Below are positions 37,579-46,827 of a stretch of DNA of 64,000 nt, one piece after another (within the stretch, counting starts at the first letter, position 1; each line of letters opens with the position of its first letter). A model generated the notes under the pieces. It worked only from the letters and a program-made list of their open reading frames with translations, was not told the origin of the DNA and searched no databases. The position numbers and the translations under genes were made by a program. The DNA lies in assembly GCA_016125385.1 (NCBI GenBank), contig WGLV01000010.1:110520-174519 (forward strand), written 5' to 3'. Source of the stretch: a bacterium (GTDB lineage: Bacteria > Hinthialibacterota > Hinthialibacteria > Hinthialibacterales > Hinthialibacteraceae).

Positions 37579-37956
37579 GTGGTTCCCAACAAATAGGATA
37601 TGAGGTATTTAAGCAACTGTTATCCAAAAAATCACCCCTTGCGTCAAGCCGAAGACGCAGCCTTTTTCGCAGAACTTCCGCCCGAGCAGGCTTCTGACTG
37701 AATTTAAACACACATTATCCCCCTCCAACATGGGCCAGTCTTTGCATTCGGGTGGGTTGCGAGTAAACTGTCATCGAAATTTTCATGGATTTATGGGTTC
37801 ATTCCCCGATTTGGCCAGTTTGCGATACGACCCCGCCGGAGGCGTCCGGGAGTTCCTCTCCGTGTGACGCCCGGCTGGATAGACCCGACTGTAAAACCCG
37901 GATGGGTTTTGACGCATCTTTTGCGACGATCAGCCAAGAGAAAAGGAGCCACAATA
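37579..37956. other. Divergent intergenic region upstream of the aldolase gene
   Basis: 378 gene-free bases between divergent starts. The right part contains a GGCGTC...GACGCC inverted repeat (about 37840-37873) that could fold in the aldolase leader. The aldolase ribosome-binding site AAAAGGAG is at 37941. No riboswitch core is recognised. Confidence 0.45.
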
Positions 37957-38997
37957 ATGCCATTGGTACCCATGAGAGTTCTGCTCGATCACGCCGCCGA
38001 GAATAACTACGGCGTCGCCGCCTTTAACGTCAACAACATGGAGCAAATCCAGGCCATCATGGAGGCGGCGGTTGAGACCAACTCTCCCGTCATCGTCCAG
38101 GCCAGCCGAGGTGCCCGCAAGTATTCAAACGACGCGTATCTGCGTCACCTGATGCTGGCCGCGGCCGAGTTGAATCCGAATATCCCCATCGTCATGCATC
38201 AGGACCACGGCAACAGCCCGGAAACCTGCATGTCGGCCATCGAACAGGCCTTCACCAGCGTCATGATGGATGGCTCGCTGGAAGCGGACGGAAAGACGCC
38301 CGCCAGCTACGAATACAACGTTGAAACGACCCGAAAAGTGGTTGAAATGGCACACGCCAAGGGCGTGTCGGTCGAAGGCGAACTGGGATGCCTGGGCAGC
38401 CTCGAAACCGGACAAGGCGACAAGGAAGACGGCCACGGCTTTGAAGGCAAACTGGACCGCGACATGCTGCTGACCGACCCCGAACAGGCCGTCGACTTCG
38501 TCGAGAAGACCGGCGTCGATGCGCTGGCGGTGGCGATCGGTACCAGCCACGGCGCGTACAAGTTCACCAAGAAGCCGACTGGCGACGTACTGGCCATGAC
38601 CCGGATTGAAGAGATTCACGCCAAACTGCCCAACACCCACCTGGTTATGCACGGATCGTCATCTGTTCCTGAAGAACTGGTCGACATCATCAATCAGTAC
38701 GGCGGCGGCATTAAAAAAGCCTACGGCGTTCCGGTGGAAGAAATTCAGCGCGGCATCAAGTCAGGCGTTCGCAAGATCAACGTCGACACCGATAACCGCC
38801 TCGCCATCACCGGCGCTATCCGCAAGGTTTTCTCGGAGAAGCCGGATGAGTTCGATCCGCGCGGATACCTCGGACCGGCCCGCGCCGCGATGAAGCAGGT
38901 TTGCATCGACCGCATGGTCGCTTTCGGTCAGGCGGGCAACGCCGACAAGATCAAGATGGTGACTCTGGTCGACATGGCCGCGAGCTACAAGAAGTAA
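37957..38997 (+). CDS. fba: Class II fructose-1,6-bisphosphate aldolase
   Basis: A 346-aa zinc-dependent aldolase of glycolysis and gluconeogenesis. Zinc ligands and active-site motifs are visible: MHQDHGNS near 80, [14 protein letters not shown] near 140, GTSHGAYKF near 190 and [11 protein letters not shown] near 230, with the phosphate-binding [10 protein letters not shown] near 270. Length and the long C-terminal arm fit the CbbA-like branch (about 350 aa). I start at ATG 37957, with AAAAGGAG 8 bases upstream, and not at an earlier in-frame ATG 31 codons away. It ends in a strong terminator. Confidence 0.97.
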   Translation: MPLVPMRVLLDHAAENNYGVAAFNVNNMEQIQAIMEAAVETNSPVIVQASRGARKYSNDAYLRHLMLAAAELNPNIPIVMHQDHGNSPETCMSAIEQAFTSVMMDGSLEADGKTPASYEYNVETTRKVVEMAHAKGVSVEGELGCLGSLETGQGDKEDGHGFEGKLDRDMLLTDPEQAVDFVEKTGVDALAVAIGTSHGAYKFTKKPTGDVLAMTRIEEIHAKLPNTHLVMHGSSSVPEELVDIINQYGGGIKKAYGVPVEEIQRGIKSGVRKINVDTDNRLAITGAIRKVFSEKPDEFDPRGYLGPARAAMKQVCIDRMVAFGQAGNADKIKMVTLVDMAASYKK

Positions 38998-39027
38998 TTC
39001 GCGCCATTCAAAGCAAGCGCCCAACAC

Positions 39028-39060
39028 AAAGGCCGCGTTCGGTTGAACGCGGCCTTTTTT
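39028..39060 (+). terminator. Rho-independent terminator of fba
   Basis: A perfect 10-bp stem GGCCGCGTTC / GAACGCGGCC with a GGTT loop and a T6 tract, 30 bases after the aldolase stop; AAA before the stem can also pair with the T tract. Confidence 0.95.
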
Positions 39061-39162
39061 GTTAGATATGGGGGCGTTTTTTTCCAAGCTCATTTGGAAA
39101 TTGGACCGGTTTCAATGTGAATTCATTTTCCCCAGCCACGGACAGCGGCCCGGCAGGCGGCT

Positions 39163-39209
39163 CCCAGCCTTAAAAGGCTGGGCTTCAAATACCCGCCCCT
39201 AACGGGGCG
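39163..39209. repeat. Twin palindromes, REP-like
   Basis: CCCAGCCTTAAAAGGCTGGG (39163-39182) is a perfect 20-base palindrome. Eleven bases later CGCCCC-TAAC-GGGGCG (39194-39209) forms a 6-bp stem-loop. The pair lies in non-coding DNA at the left edge of an accessory patch, a layout seen in REP elements and in ends of IS200/IS605 or RAYT-mobilised elements. No second copy was noticed in this window, so repeat status is inferred. Confidence 0.4.
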
Positions 39210-39277
39210 AACGGTAAGCGTCCGAATATAAAACGAAGATGAATTCAAAAGGATATACGAATCCGAACTTGCGCGAT

Positions 39278-39526
39278 TCACTTGGGCTTTTTCTTCATCA
39301 CGGTGACTTTATAGACGTTTCCGTCTTTATCATATGTCGTCCATTCACCGACCTGTTCCCCGTTCTCGAACGTTCCGGAACGCATGATCGTTCCGCTCTT
39401 GCGAAACCACTCCCAATAGCCGGTGGGGACGCCGTCGATGGTCTGGCCTTTGGCCCAGACGCTACCATCCTTGTGGTATTCAACATGAGGCGTGGCGGAG
39501 GGGGCTTGCACTTTTTTCGAGGGCAT
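39278..39526 (-). CDS. Small MORN-like repeat protein
   Basis: 82 aa from the Met at 39526 (AGGGA 10 bases upstream); seven more codons are open before it. Two to three beta-hairpin repeats of MORN/YwqK type are visible: WAKGQTIDGVPTGYWEWFRK, SGTFENGEQVGEWTTYDKDG. The N-terminal 15 residues and C-terminal MKKKPK are basic. YwqK-type proteins are sometimes labelled antitoxins, but no toxin is paired with it. It is 76 bases downstream of the small partner of the DUF4258 protein. Confidence 0.7.
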   Translation of the reverse strand: MPSKKVQAPSATPHVEYHKDGSVWAKGQTIDGVPTGYWEWFRKSGTIMRSGTFENGEQVGEWTTYDKDGNVYKVTVMKKKPK

Positions 39527-39602
39527 GAGAAACCGTATCCCTGGCATTGGTTAATCAGTCAAGCATTTTTCAAAGCAAGTACATCACTCGCTTGGCAAGC
39601 CG

Positions 39603-39821
39603 TTATCGAGGCGAAACCGGATGGAGTTCGTAGATGCGGCCATACTGGGCCGCTAATTCCAAGTCTCCCCGGCGAAGCGCTTCTCTCACATCGTCCAGTT
39701 TGTACGCATCCTCAACACGTAGATAAGGAGACCACCCGGAATCATCCTCCAACAAAACGACGTCGACTTCGGCGACATAGTGGCCTTCATGTACATATTT
39801 GGTTTTTTTTCGCTGCTTCAC
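39603..39821 (-). CDS. Small partner of the DUF4258 protein, possible antitoxin
   Basis: 72 aa, basic start (MKQRKKTKYVHEGHYVAEVD), then a Trp/Tyr-containing beta segment and a charged helix (YKLDDVREALRRGDLELAAQ). This size and layout is common for proteins encoded right after DUF4258 genes. The ATG overlaps the upstream stop by 4 bases (39818-39821), giving strict translational coupling. I infer a cognate partner; antitoxin activity is not shown by sequence. Confidence 0.75.
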   Translation of the reverse strand: MKQRKKTKYVHEGHYVAEVDVVLLEDDSGWSPYLRVEDAYKLDDVREALRRGDLELAAQYGRIYELHPVSPR

Positions 39822-40144
39822 GATCGCCGCCTCCGCGTGAACGTCTCATCCCATCGCTCCGGATCCGGACGATAGGCGGTAACTAATATCACGGGTTTAT
39901 CATACCCTTTGGGTATGCCCCAGACCACATGAATGGGCTCGCCCACTTGATCCTTCTGTAAGAGCAAAACGCAAGGGCCTTTTGGATAGTTCAAATATTC
40001 CTCAACCACCACCGCCTGATGGACGCCGCTCAGCACTTCTCGCGCGGTCAATCCATCATCGCCCATTTCATTGTAACCGTGTTCGGATATCCGAACATCA
40101 CCGGCGCGAATTAACTCGCGCACCCGCTCCGCAAACTCACTCAA
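39818..40144 (-). CDS. DUF4258 domain protein (RelE/BrnT-like toxin candidate)
   Basis: 108 aa. VRISEHGYNEMGDDGLTARE near 18-37, VVVEEYLNYPKGPCVLLLQK, and IHVVWGIPKGYDKPVILVTA with YRPDPERWDETF at the end are the DUF4258 signature. The family is thought to resemble small mRNase toxins of the RelE/BrnT type. It overlaps its downstream partner by 4 bases and the upstream nuclease-like gene by 4 bases (40141-40144), so three genes form one coupled unit. Toxin activity is inference. Confidence 0.82.
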   Translation of the reverse strand: MSEFAERVRELIRAGDVRISEHGYNEMGDDGLTAREVLSGVHQAVVVEEYLNYPKGPCVLLLQKDQVGEPIHVVWGIPKGYDKPVILVTAYRPDPERWDETFTRRRRS

Positions 40145-40566
40145 AGAGCACTCTCCAGTTCATCACCACGTCCAATTCGATGCCACGCCTCTTTGAACTC
40201 AGGAAGATCATATGCGGGCCTTTGCAACCAATGAGATAATCGGCCATTCTTCTCACCACGATGCGCCCGAATCTTAACTTCCCTTGGTTCCATGACAAAA
40301 GAATTCGGTGTTTTGGCTACATTGTTGATGATAAGCCAATAATCTCCCATAATTTTTTCAAGACTGGTCCCTAGGGGCACAGGAGACTGTTTTGATAATG
40401 TTTTCACTTGGATGCCAATATACTTCGAGGCGTTTTTGTTGTAAGCAATTATATCAACTCTTCGTGCATTCCGAGCCGTTGGCATAACGTTCCAGCCCAT
40501 ACAAGAAAGCCTGTAACAAGCGTAGTACATGCCAATGTTTCCTATTACATGTGGTTCCAACTTCAT
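40141..40566 (-). CDS. PD-(D/E)XK nuclease-like small protein
   Basis: 141 aa from ATG 40566, with AGGA 7 bases upstream. The core GNIGMYYACYRLSCMGWNV helix is followed by RRVDIIAYNK and IGIQVKTLS, that is D-x(n)-Q-x-K. This is the pattern of PD-(D/E)XK-fold proteins of the DUF4365/Hjc-like kind, with Gln in place of the usual Glu. Such domains occur in defence and repair proteins. The C-terminus is rich in Trp, His and Arg and may bind nucleic acid. Its end overlaps the DUF4258 start by 4 bases. Fold assignment is tentative. Confidence 0.7.
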   Translation of the reverse strand: MKLEPHVIGNIGMYYACYRLSCMGWNVMPTARNARRVDIIAYNKNASKYIGIQVKTLSKQSPVPLGTSLEKIMGDYWLIINNVAKTPNSFVMEPREVKIRAHRGEKNGRLSHWLQRPAYDLPEFKEAWHRIGRGDELESAL

Positions 40567-40689
40567 ATTATTCCTATATAGAGAAGCAGTATTGTGAATT
40601 AGAAAAAAGCCAGTTTGATCATATGGCGAATACATCACTTTAGTCTCTGCTGTCAAATTTTATCTCTCGGAACAAAGCGATTCAATGAA

Positions 40690-40718
40690 CCCGCCCCATC
40701 CGGAATGGATGGGGCGGG
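40690..40718 (-). terminator. Hairpin downstream of trpB2
   Basis: A perfect 12-bp stem CCCGCCCCATCC / GGATGGGGCGGG with a 5-base loop, 40 bases past the stop at 40758. There is no real T tract (TTCATTGA follows on the minus strand), so it may be a processing or weak termination signal that also insulates the neighbouring cassette. Confidence 0.5.
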
Positions 40719-40757
40719 TGAGGTTGGGCGAATGCTAGTAAGAAAAACGAGAACCCG

Positions 40758-42113
40758 TCAGGCGAGTTTGGGGAGACGGGCGAGGGCTTCCTTCACTTTT
40801 TCTTCCGGATATTCATAGTCAATCAGTTTGCCGCCGAAGTAGGATTCATAGGCGGTCATGTCGAAGTGACCGTGTCCGCAGAAATTGAAGAGAATGGTCT
40901 TCTCTTTGCCTTCCTCGCGGGCTTTGATCGCTTCATCGACGACGGCCGCGACGGCGTGCGAGGCTTCCGGCGCGGGGACGATGCCTTCCGAGCGGGCGAA
41001 GGTAATCGCCGCGTTGAAGATGGAGGTCTGGGGCACTGAACGCGGCTCGACGAGGCCTTCTTCAATCGCGCAGGAGATGAGCGGCCCCACGCCGTGATAC
41101 CGCAAACCGCCCGCGTGGATTCCCGGCGGGATGAAGTCGTGGCCGAGGGTGTGCATACGCATCAGCGGCGTCATTTTGGCGGTGTCGCCGAAGTCGTAGG
41201 TCAGCACGCCCTTGGTCATGGTCGGGCAGGCGGTGGGCTCGACGGCGATGATCTGGATGTCCTTACCCGCCGATTTTTCGACGCAGAATGGGAAGGCGAG
41301 ACCGGCGAAGTTGCTTCCTCCGCCGACGCAGCCGATGACGACGTCGGGTTCGATCTCGATCTGTTCCAACTGTTTCATGGCTTCGAGGCCGATGATAGTC
41401 TGGTGAAGCAGGACATGGTTGAGAACGCTGCCGAGGCCGTACTTGGTATCGTCGCGCTTGGCGGCGTCTTCAACCGCCTCGCTGATGGCGATGCCAAGGC
41501 TGCCGGGGCTGTCCGGGTCCTGGGCGAGGATAGAACGGCCCGCTTCGGTTTCATCGGAGGGGCTGGGCGTGACCGAGGCGCCCCAGATGCGCATCATGGT
41601 GAGGCGGTGCGGCTTCTGCTGGGAGCTGACCTTCACCATGTATACCTTGCACTCGAGGTCAAAGTGGTTGCAGCAGAGCGACAGGGCGCAGCCCCACTGC
41701 CCCGCTCCGGTTTCGGTGGTCATGCGTTTGACGCCGGCCATCTTGTTGTAATAAGCCTGGGCGATGGCGGTATTGGGTTTATGGCTGCCCGCCGGGCTGA
41801 GTGACTCGTTTTTGTAATAAATCTTCGCGGGCGTGTTGAGGGCTTTTTCAAGACCATACGCGCGGACCAGCGGCGTCGGCCGCCAGATGGAGAGGAAGTC
41901 AAGCACCGGATCGGGGATGTCGATCCAGGGATCGGTGCTCATCTCCTGCTGAAGCAGCGCTTCAGGGAAGATCACGGCCATGTCTTCGGGGCTGGCCGGT
42001 TCAAGCGTTTGCGGGTTCAGATAAGGCGCGGGCGGGTTTTTGAGGTAGGGTATGATGTTCAGCCACTGCCGGGGTATCTGATTTTCATCCAAGGTGATCT
42101 TTCTCTGCTGCAT
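40758..42113 (-). CDS. trpB2: Tryptophan synthase beta-like protein TrpB2
   Basis: A 451-aa PLP enzyme of the TrpB2 (TIGR01415) branch, which condenses indole and serine to tryptophan without a tight alpha partner. PLP lysine K112 is in [30 protein letters not shown] is near 145 and the phosphate loop [11 protein letters not shown] near 260. Greater length and the N-terminal extension distinguish it from TrpB1. Start: ATG 42113 with AAAGGGG 8 bases upstream; a further 50 open codons upstream lack support. No trpA is adjacent, as is usual for TrpB2. Confidence 0.95.
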   Translation of the reverse strand: MQQRKITLDENQIPRQWLNIIPYLKNPPAPYLNPQTLEPASPEDMAVIFPEALLQQEMSTDPWIDIPDPVLDFLSIWRPTPLVRAYGLEKALNTPAKIYYKNESLSPAGSHKPNTAIAQAYYNKMAGVKRMTTETGAGQWGCALSLCCNHFDLECKVYMVKVSSQQKPHRLTMMRIWGASVTPSPSDETEAGRSILAQDPDSPGSLGIAISEAVEDAAKRDDTKYGLGSVLNHVLLHQTIIGLEAMKQLEQIEIEPDVVIGCVGGGSNFAGLAFPFCVEKSAGKDIQIIAVEPTACPTMTKGVLTYDFGDTAKMTPLMRMHTLGHDFIPPGIHAGGLRYHGVGPLISCAIEEGLVEPRSVPQTSIFNAAITFARSEGIVPAPEASHAVAAVVDEAIKAREEGKEKTILFNFCGHGHFDMTAYESYFGGKLIDYEYPEEKVKEALARLPKLA

Positions 42114-42439
42114 GTCGCAATCCCCTTTCAAGCGTGTCGTACTGGCGCGGAATCCATTGGTTCGTGCGTACCAATAAAGTAACTCAGACGAATGTTCACC
42201 AAAAGGCTCAGGAAGCAAAGGGGAGATTTTTTTGTAACCACTGAATTCATCGCGTTTTGACATTTCGCCGGGTAATACGATAGACTGGATCGATTTTCGG
42301 AAAGCATTGATCAGGAATGACTCGGAATCAGATCCAATATAAATTCACCAGAGCATATAAAACCGAACGTTCTCCCGATCAACGCTTCACTGAATCTCCT
42401 GATCCATACAAAGCTATCAGCACCAGGGAGGATAGGAAA
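42114..42439. other. Divergent intergenic region, trpB2 / esterase
   Basis: 326 bases between two divergent starts. Both ribosome-binding sites are clear. I see no RNA gene, attenuator or operator. Confidence 0.4.
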
Positions 42440-44491
42440 ATGCTATTACGCCGCCGCTGGTTATATATGGTCCTGACTCTGTTCGCCTCAGCAGGGATTA
42501 CAACTTACGCGCAGTTTCCCGATTTTATGCCGACCGATGATAACAACATCCGGAATTACCTGATTCGCGCCGCGCACGAGATCAGCACCAATTCGCTGGC
42601 GGAATTCAATACGCTTGAGCAGTGGGAACAGGCCCGCCCCACGCAATACGATCAATTCATCGAAATGATGGGGCTGGTGGATGTTCCGCTGGAGGGCGAA
42701 CGTCCGCCACTGAACGTACACGTTACCGGCGAGATTCAACAAAACGGGTTCCGCATCATCAAACTGTATTACGAATCACTGCCGCATCTGTACGTACCCG
42801 CCAACCTGTATATTCCCGATGGCCTGACGCAGCCCGCACCCGCCGTTCTGTACGTCTGTGGACACTCGCGCATTCAGAAAACGTACTATCAGACGCACGC
42901 GCGCCGCTTCGCGGAGATGGGTTTCGTCTGCCTGATCACCGAGACGATTCAGTGGGGCGAGGTGCAGGGGCATCACTGGGGAACTTACGCCGAAGGACGT
43001 TTTCAATGGGCGAGCAAGGGATATACGCCCGGCGGCGTGGAACTGTGGAACGGGATGCGCGGCATCGACCTGCTTTGTTCACGGCCAGAGGTCGACCCGG
43101 AGCGAATCGGCGTAACCGGGAACTCGGGTGGAGGCGCGTATTCATGGTACATCGCCGCCGCCGACCCGCGAGTGAAAATTGCGGCGCCGAGCTGCGGAAC
43201 CAGTACGCTGGAATCGCATATCGCACAGCGCACCATCGACGGGCATTGCGACTGCATGTGGTTCGCGAACGCGTATCAATGGGATCAAAGCGGCATTGCG
43301 GCGTTGATCGCGCCGCGCCCGGTGATGATCGCCGCGACCAGCGGCGACGGGCTAAATTCGATTCACGCGGCGAGGCAGTGTTATCTGACCGCGAAGAAAA
43401 TCTATGCGCTGTACGGAAAGGCGGACGCCATCGATCTGGTGGAAGGCCCCGGCGGCCACGGTTACACCCCCGGAACCAGAACCAGTATCTATTCCTTTTT
43501 TCTAAAACATCTGATGGGCAAAACCATCGCGCCGGAAGAGATCGCCGATAACGAGCAGGATGAAACCAAATTACTCTCAAACGATGAACTGCGCGCCTAT
43601 GTCGACGGCCCTCCGCCGGACGACATCACCACGCGCATTTCAGAAACCTTTATCCATAACGCGGCGGCGCCGTTAATCGACGGAAGGGATTCTCTGGCAG
43701 CGTTCAAGAGGAAAATCATCGCTTTGTTGAAAGAAAAAAGTTTCGCATATTTTCCCGAGGAACAGGCGCCGCTTGACTGGCGGGTTGAATTTCAGGATGA
43801 GGAACGGGAAAGCACGCGCATCGTTTCTTTCGTCTCCGAACCCGGCTATCGGCTGAAAGTGGATCTACGCAATCGATTCGCGGAGGGAGAACAGAAACCT
43901 GTACTGCTGGTGTTGAACAGCCCGCATGAAGCGCGATGGGATGCGTCCGGATTCGCCTCGCGAACGCCTGAAGACTGGAACCGCGCATTTTTCGCGGCGC
44001 GGGGCATCGGCGAAACGGCGTGGGGTGATGAAATGCAATGGCACGTACGCCGGGCGGCGTTATGGGCGGGACGCACAATTACCTCAATGCGCGTGTATGA
44101 CGTATTACGCTGTCTTGAAACGATGCGCCGGCAACCGGCGGTCGATGGAGATCATATCGCCATCGCCGCACGCGGCGCCATGTGCGTCACGGCGCTCTAC
44201 GCCGCACTGCTGGATGGAAAAGTAGATACGGTGCTGCTGAGCGATCCACCAGAGACATTTGACGCGCCCGGCGCCGAGGATGGACGGGATGAGTCTATCG
44301 AAATTCTGAACGGGTTGCGCATCGCCGACCTGCCACAAGCCGCCGCCGCACTGGCGCCGACGCGGCTGGCGTTTATCGGTGACCAGCCTGAGGCGTATCA
44401 ATGGACGGAACAGGCATTGAACGCGGCGGGACGGGATAACGCGATCCAGCAATTCAAAACTCTGGGCGATTGGCGGCATCAAGCGGAGTAA
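42440..44491 (+). CDS. Secreted acetylxylan-esterase-like alpha/beta hydrolase
   Basis: 683 aa from ATG 42440 (GGGAGG and AGGA just upstream), opening with a signal peptide (residues 1-25, ending TTYAQ). The first half is an alpha/beta hydrolase of the acetylxylan esterase/prolyl-oligopeptidase-like type: nucleophile S229 in GVTGNSGGGAYS and catalytic His H340 in GGHGYTP. The second half (about 470-683) resembles a second, degenerate hydrolase domain with IAIAARGAMCV where a nucleophile elbow would be. It is probably periplasmic or extracellular and may de-esterify plant polysaccharide, in line with the xylanase. The last 13 bases overlap the convergent DUF2064 gene. Confidence 0.85.
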   Translation: MLLRRRWLYMVLTLFASAGITTYAQFPDFMPTDDNNIRNYLIRAAHEISTNSLAEFNTLEQWEQARPTQYDQFIEMMGLVDVPLEGERPPLNVHVTGEIQQNGFRIIKLYYESLPHLYVPANLYIPDGLTQPAPAVLYVCGHSRIQKTYYQTHARRFAEMGFVCLITETIQWGEVQGHHWGTYAEGRFQWASKGYTPGGVELWNGMRGIDLLCSRPEVDPERIGVTGNSGGGAYSWYIAAADPRVKIAAPSCGTSTLESHIAQRTIDGHCDCMWFANAYQWDQSGIAALIAPRPVMIAATSGDGLNSIHAARQCYLTAKKIYALYGKADAIDLVEGPGGHGYTPGTRTSIYSFFLKHLMGKTIAPEEIADNEQDETKLLSNDELRAYVDGPPPDDITTRISETFIHNAAAPLIDGRDSLAAFKRKIIALLKEKSFAYFPEEQAPLDWRVEFQDEERESTRIVSFVSEPGYRLKVDLRNRFAEGEQKPVLLVLNSPHEARWDASGFASRTPEDWNRAFFAARGIGETAWGDEMQWHVRRAALWAGRTITSMRVYDVLRCLETMRRQPAVDGDHIAIAARGAMCVTALYAALLDGKVDTVLLSDPPETFDAPGAEDGRDESIEILNGLRIADLPQAAAALAPTRLAFIGDQPEAYQWTEQALNAAGRDNAIQQFKTLGDWRHQAE

Positions 44492-45156
44492 TCGGCGGAA
44501 AGTTTATCCAGAGAATTTGAATGACGCGCCAGCATCTGGAGTACGTCTTCATCGCGAGACTGACACAAGCGGTTCAGGTCTTCGAGACGGTCGATGTCAT
44601 ACCAGAGAGGCGTGTGGGCGACGGAAAGCCCCAGCGATTCGCAACGATGCAGCGACTGGCTCAACACACGATCGCTTGACCATTCAATGCCTTCGAAGAT
44701 TCCGGGATGAGGCGCGGTCATGCCGACGAGATAATAGCCGCCGTCTTCCGCCGGACCAAAGACAATGTCGTGTTCATCGAGCGACGAGCAGGCCTTTTCG
44801 AGATAATCAAGAGGCAGATCGGGGCTATCGGTTCCCAACGCAATAACGCGATGGTATCGGGTGAGCATGCGTTCGAAGCCATGCATCAAACGGACGCCAA
44901 GATCGCCCTCGCATTGCGGTTCATATTTTACGCCGCCGCCCAGCCAATCCCTGAAAAAGCGTTCCTCTTCGGGCGGATGGTAATACGCCGTACAATTCGC
45001 GTACGCGATCCGCTGGAAGCGCCGCAGTGACGTTTCCACGAAATCACGATACAGTTCAGCGGACGCACGATCGCCAATCGCCTCGCCCAGCCGGGTTTTC
45101 ACTTCGCCGGGGCGCGGTTGCTTGATAAAAATCAAAAATCCGGTTTCTTTTTTCAT
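44479..45156 (-). CDS. DUF2064 / TIGR04282 glycosyltransferase-like protein
   Basis: 225 aa, nucleotide-sugar transferase-like (GT-A) fold. Diagnostic stretches: FIKQPRPGEVKTRLGEAIGD (10-29), EGDLGVRLMHGFERML near 83, ALGTDSPDLP near 107, and FGPAEDGGYYLVGM near 133. The family is named after arsenosugar synthesis but occurs far more widely. A GT2 gene of the type often paired with it is at 46091, beyond one gene on the other strand. Its 3' end overlaps the hydrolase gene by 13 bases. Confidence 0.92.
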   Translation of the reverse strand: MKKETGFLIFIKQPRPGEVKTRLGEAIGDRASAELYRDFVETSLRRFQRIAYANCTAYYHPPEEERFFRDWLGGGVKYEPQCEGDLGVRLMHGFERMLTRYHRVIALGTDSPDLPLDYLEKACSSLDEHDIVFGPAEDGGYYLVGMTAPHPGIFEGIEWSSDRVLSQSLHRCESLGLSVAHTPLWYDIDRLEDLNRLCQSRDEDVLQMLARHSNSLDKLSADYSA

Positions 45157-45166
45157 TATTCAAACC

Positions 45167-46117
45167 ATGCCTGAAACTCAAAAGTCTTCCTTATTTCGAT
45201 CCATCCGGCTTGGCGCGGCTGCCTGTTGCGCCTGGGCTGTATTCTCGGCGGCGCCCGCGTTATCCCAGACCATTATTGATCCGCCGCACCTGGTATCGCC
45301 GCCCAACGGGATCATCCTTCAATATCACGGTGAAGATTTCGCCATCGACTTGAAATGGGATGCCGTCGCCAATGCGGAATCCTATCAGGTGAATTATGCG
45401 CTGAACCGGATTCCAAACCGGGCGGAAACGCAGAATACGCATTTTACGCTCACCTTTCCAGCCAGCAGCTTCACGGCGCCGACCTCCATCGTCTGGAGCG
45501 TACAAACCAAAATCGGCGGTAAACTGAGCGCCCCCAGCAGTATTTATTCTTTCAGTATCGAAGCCAACAAGGGGACTCCCCTTCCCGAATTTCTGCCGAC
45601 GCCGACACCGTTGCCCGCTCCGGATCTGCTGGCGCCTCTCAACGGAACGATCATCTCTGAAGAGCAGTTAGGGCAGGAGATTTCATTTGAGCGGACGCCC
45701 GTCACCGGCGCCGCGAGCTACGATCTCATTATTTACGATGAAAACAAGCCGTTTCTGGCGCGAAACGCGGCGCAGAATGAGATTCTGATCCGCCTGGGCG
45801 GCGTCGACCCCTTGCAGAAAATTTATCAATGGCAGGTCAGGACGCTGGATGAAGACGGGCGTCAGGGCGCGTGGAGCCCTCGCTCGTGGTTTCAAATCGG
45901 AACGGGCGTGTTTCCCACCCCGACGCCAGCGCCACGCAGTTACGATCTGAACGGCGACGGCGCCGTAGCGAAAGAAGACCTGTTTCTGCTCGCCACCCGC
46001 TATCAGCTGAACGATCCATCGGCGGATTATAACAATAACGGGTTGATTGACGGGGACGACGTGATCCGCTTTCTCAGTGGTTATCACCCGTCATTGATCC
46101 CCCTGCCCGCGAATTGA
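45167..46117 (+). CDS. Secreted protein with two Fn3-like domains and a dockerin-like tail
   Basis: 316 aa from ATG 45167. A signal peptide covers about residues 1-35 (ending ALSQT). Two beta-sandwich domains follow (about 40-140, LKWDAVANAESYQVNY; 160-255, FERTPVTGAASYDLIIYDEN with YQWQVRTLD), separated by a Pro/Thr linker. The C-terminus has two EF-hand-like repeats, DLNGDGAVAKEDLFLLATRY and DYNNNGLIDGDDVIRFLSGY, the dockerin type I pattern that binds calcium and a cohesin. No cohesin is seen. Its 3' end overlaps the convergent GT2 gene by 27 bases. Confidence 0.88.
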   Translation: MPETQKSSLFRSIRLGAAACCAWAVFSAAPALSQTIIDPPHLVSPPNGIILQYHGEDFAIDLKWDAVANAESYQVNYALNRIPNRAETQNTHFTLTFPASSFTAPTSIVWSVQTKIGGKLSAPSSIYSFSIEANKGTPLPEFLPTPTPLPAPDLLAPLNGTIISEEQLGQEISFERTPVTGAASYDLIIYDENKPFLARNAAQNEILIRLGGVDPLQKIYQWQVRTLDEDGRQGAWSPRSWFQIGTGVFPTPTPAPRSYDLNGDGAVAKEDLFLLATRYQLNDPSADYNNNGLIDGDDVIRFLSGYHPSLIPLPAN

Positions 46118-46798
46118 GTTTCGGCGAAACCAGAGAGCGAAAACCGTCCAAAGAATTTTCACGCTAGCTTTTACGCTGCCTGAAAACGTTCCCGAAATTT
46201 TGGAACGCCCCACCCGGATCTTGTACGGAACCGGAATCTCCATGCATCGAATGCCCATGATCGCCGCGCGGACCTGCATTTCGACCGTCCAACCGTAATC
46301 CCTGTCAGTCATATTGAGCCGCCGCAACGCCTCTGTGCGAATGGCCCGAAAAGGGCCCAGATCGGTGAACCGATATCCATACATCCCGCGGATGAGAAAA
46401 CAGGCCAGCTGGTTGCCAAAACGGGCATGCGGCGGCAGCGCACCGGGATCAGCGTCGCCAAGAATTCGCGATCCGATGACAAGATCAGCTTCGCCGCGTT
46501 TGATGGGCGCGATCAAGTCGGGCAGCCGGGATGGATCGTCGCTGAAATCGCCATCCAGAAATACGATGACGTCCGCTTTTCCCGCTTCCTCGATTCCACG
46601 AAGACATGCGCCGCCGTACCCGCGTCTTGGTTTGGAGACCACCACCGCGCCCGCTTCTTTGGCGAGCCGGGCCGTCGCATCGGTTGAAGCGTTATCAACG
46701 ACGATCACGCGAGAAATGGAATCGTGAGGTATCGCTTCAATCACGCGAGCAATCGAACGTTCTTCATTATACGCGGGGATGACGACATCAACTCGCAT
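46091..46798 (-). CDS. Family 2 glycosyltransferase (polyprenyl-phosphate sugar transferase-like)
   Basis: 235 aa, a single GT-A domain: VVIPAYNEERSIARVIEAIP (5-24), VVDNASTDATARLA near 33, FLDGDFSDDPSRL near 79 with the metal-binding DGD, and RFTDLGPFRAIRTEALRRL near 148. The pattern resembles dolichyl/polyprenyl-phosphate glucose or mannose synthases without the C-terminal membrane helices. The C-terminal SGSVKASVKILWTVFALW is the usual amphipathic end. GAGG lies just before the ATG. Product unknown. Confidence 0.92.
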   Translation of the reverse strand: MRVDVVIPAYNEERSIARVIEAIPHDSISRVIVVDNASTDATARLAKEAGAVVVSKPRRGYGGACLRGIEEAGKADVIVFLDGDFSDDPSRLPDLIAPIKRGEADLVIGSRILGDADPGALPPHARFGNQLACFLIRGMYGYRFTDLGPFRAIRTEALRRLNMTDRDYGWTVEMQVRAAIMGIRCMEIPVPYKIRVGRSKISGTFSGSVKASVKILWTVFALWFRRNSIRGQGDQ

Positions 46799-46827
46799 CA
46801 CGCCTCGGCGGTTTCAGACGGATAAAG

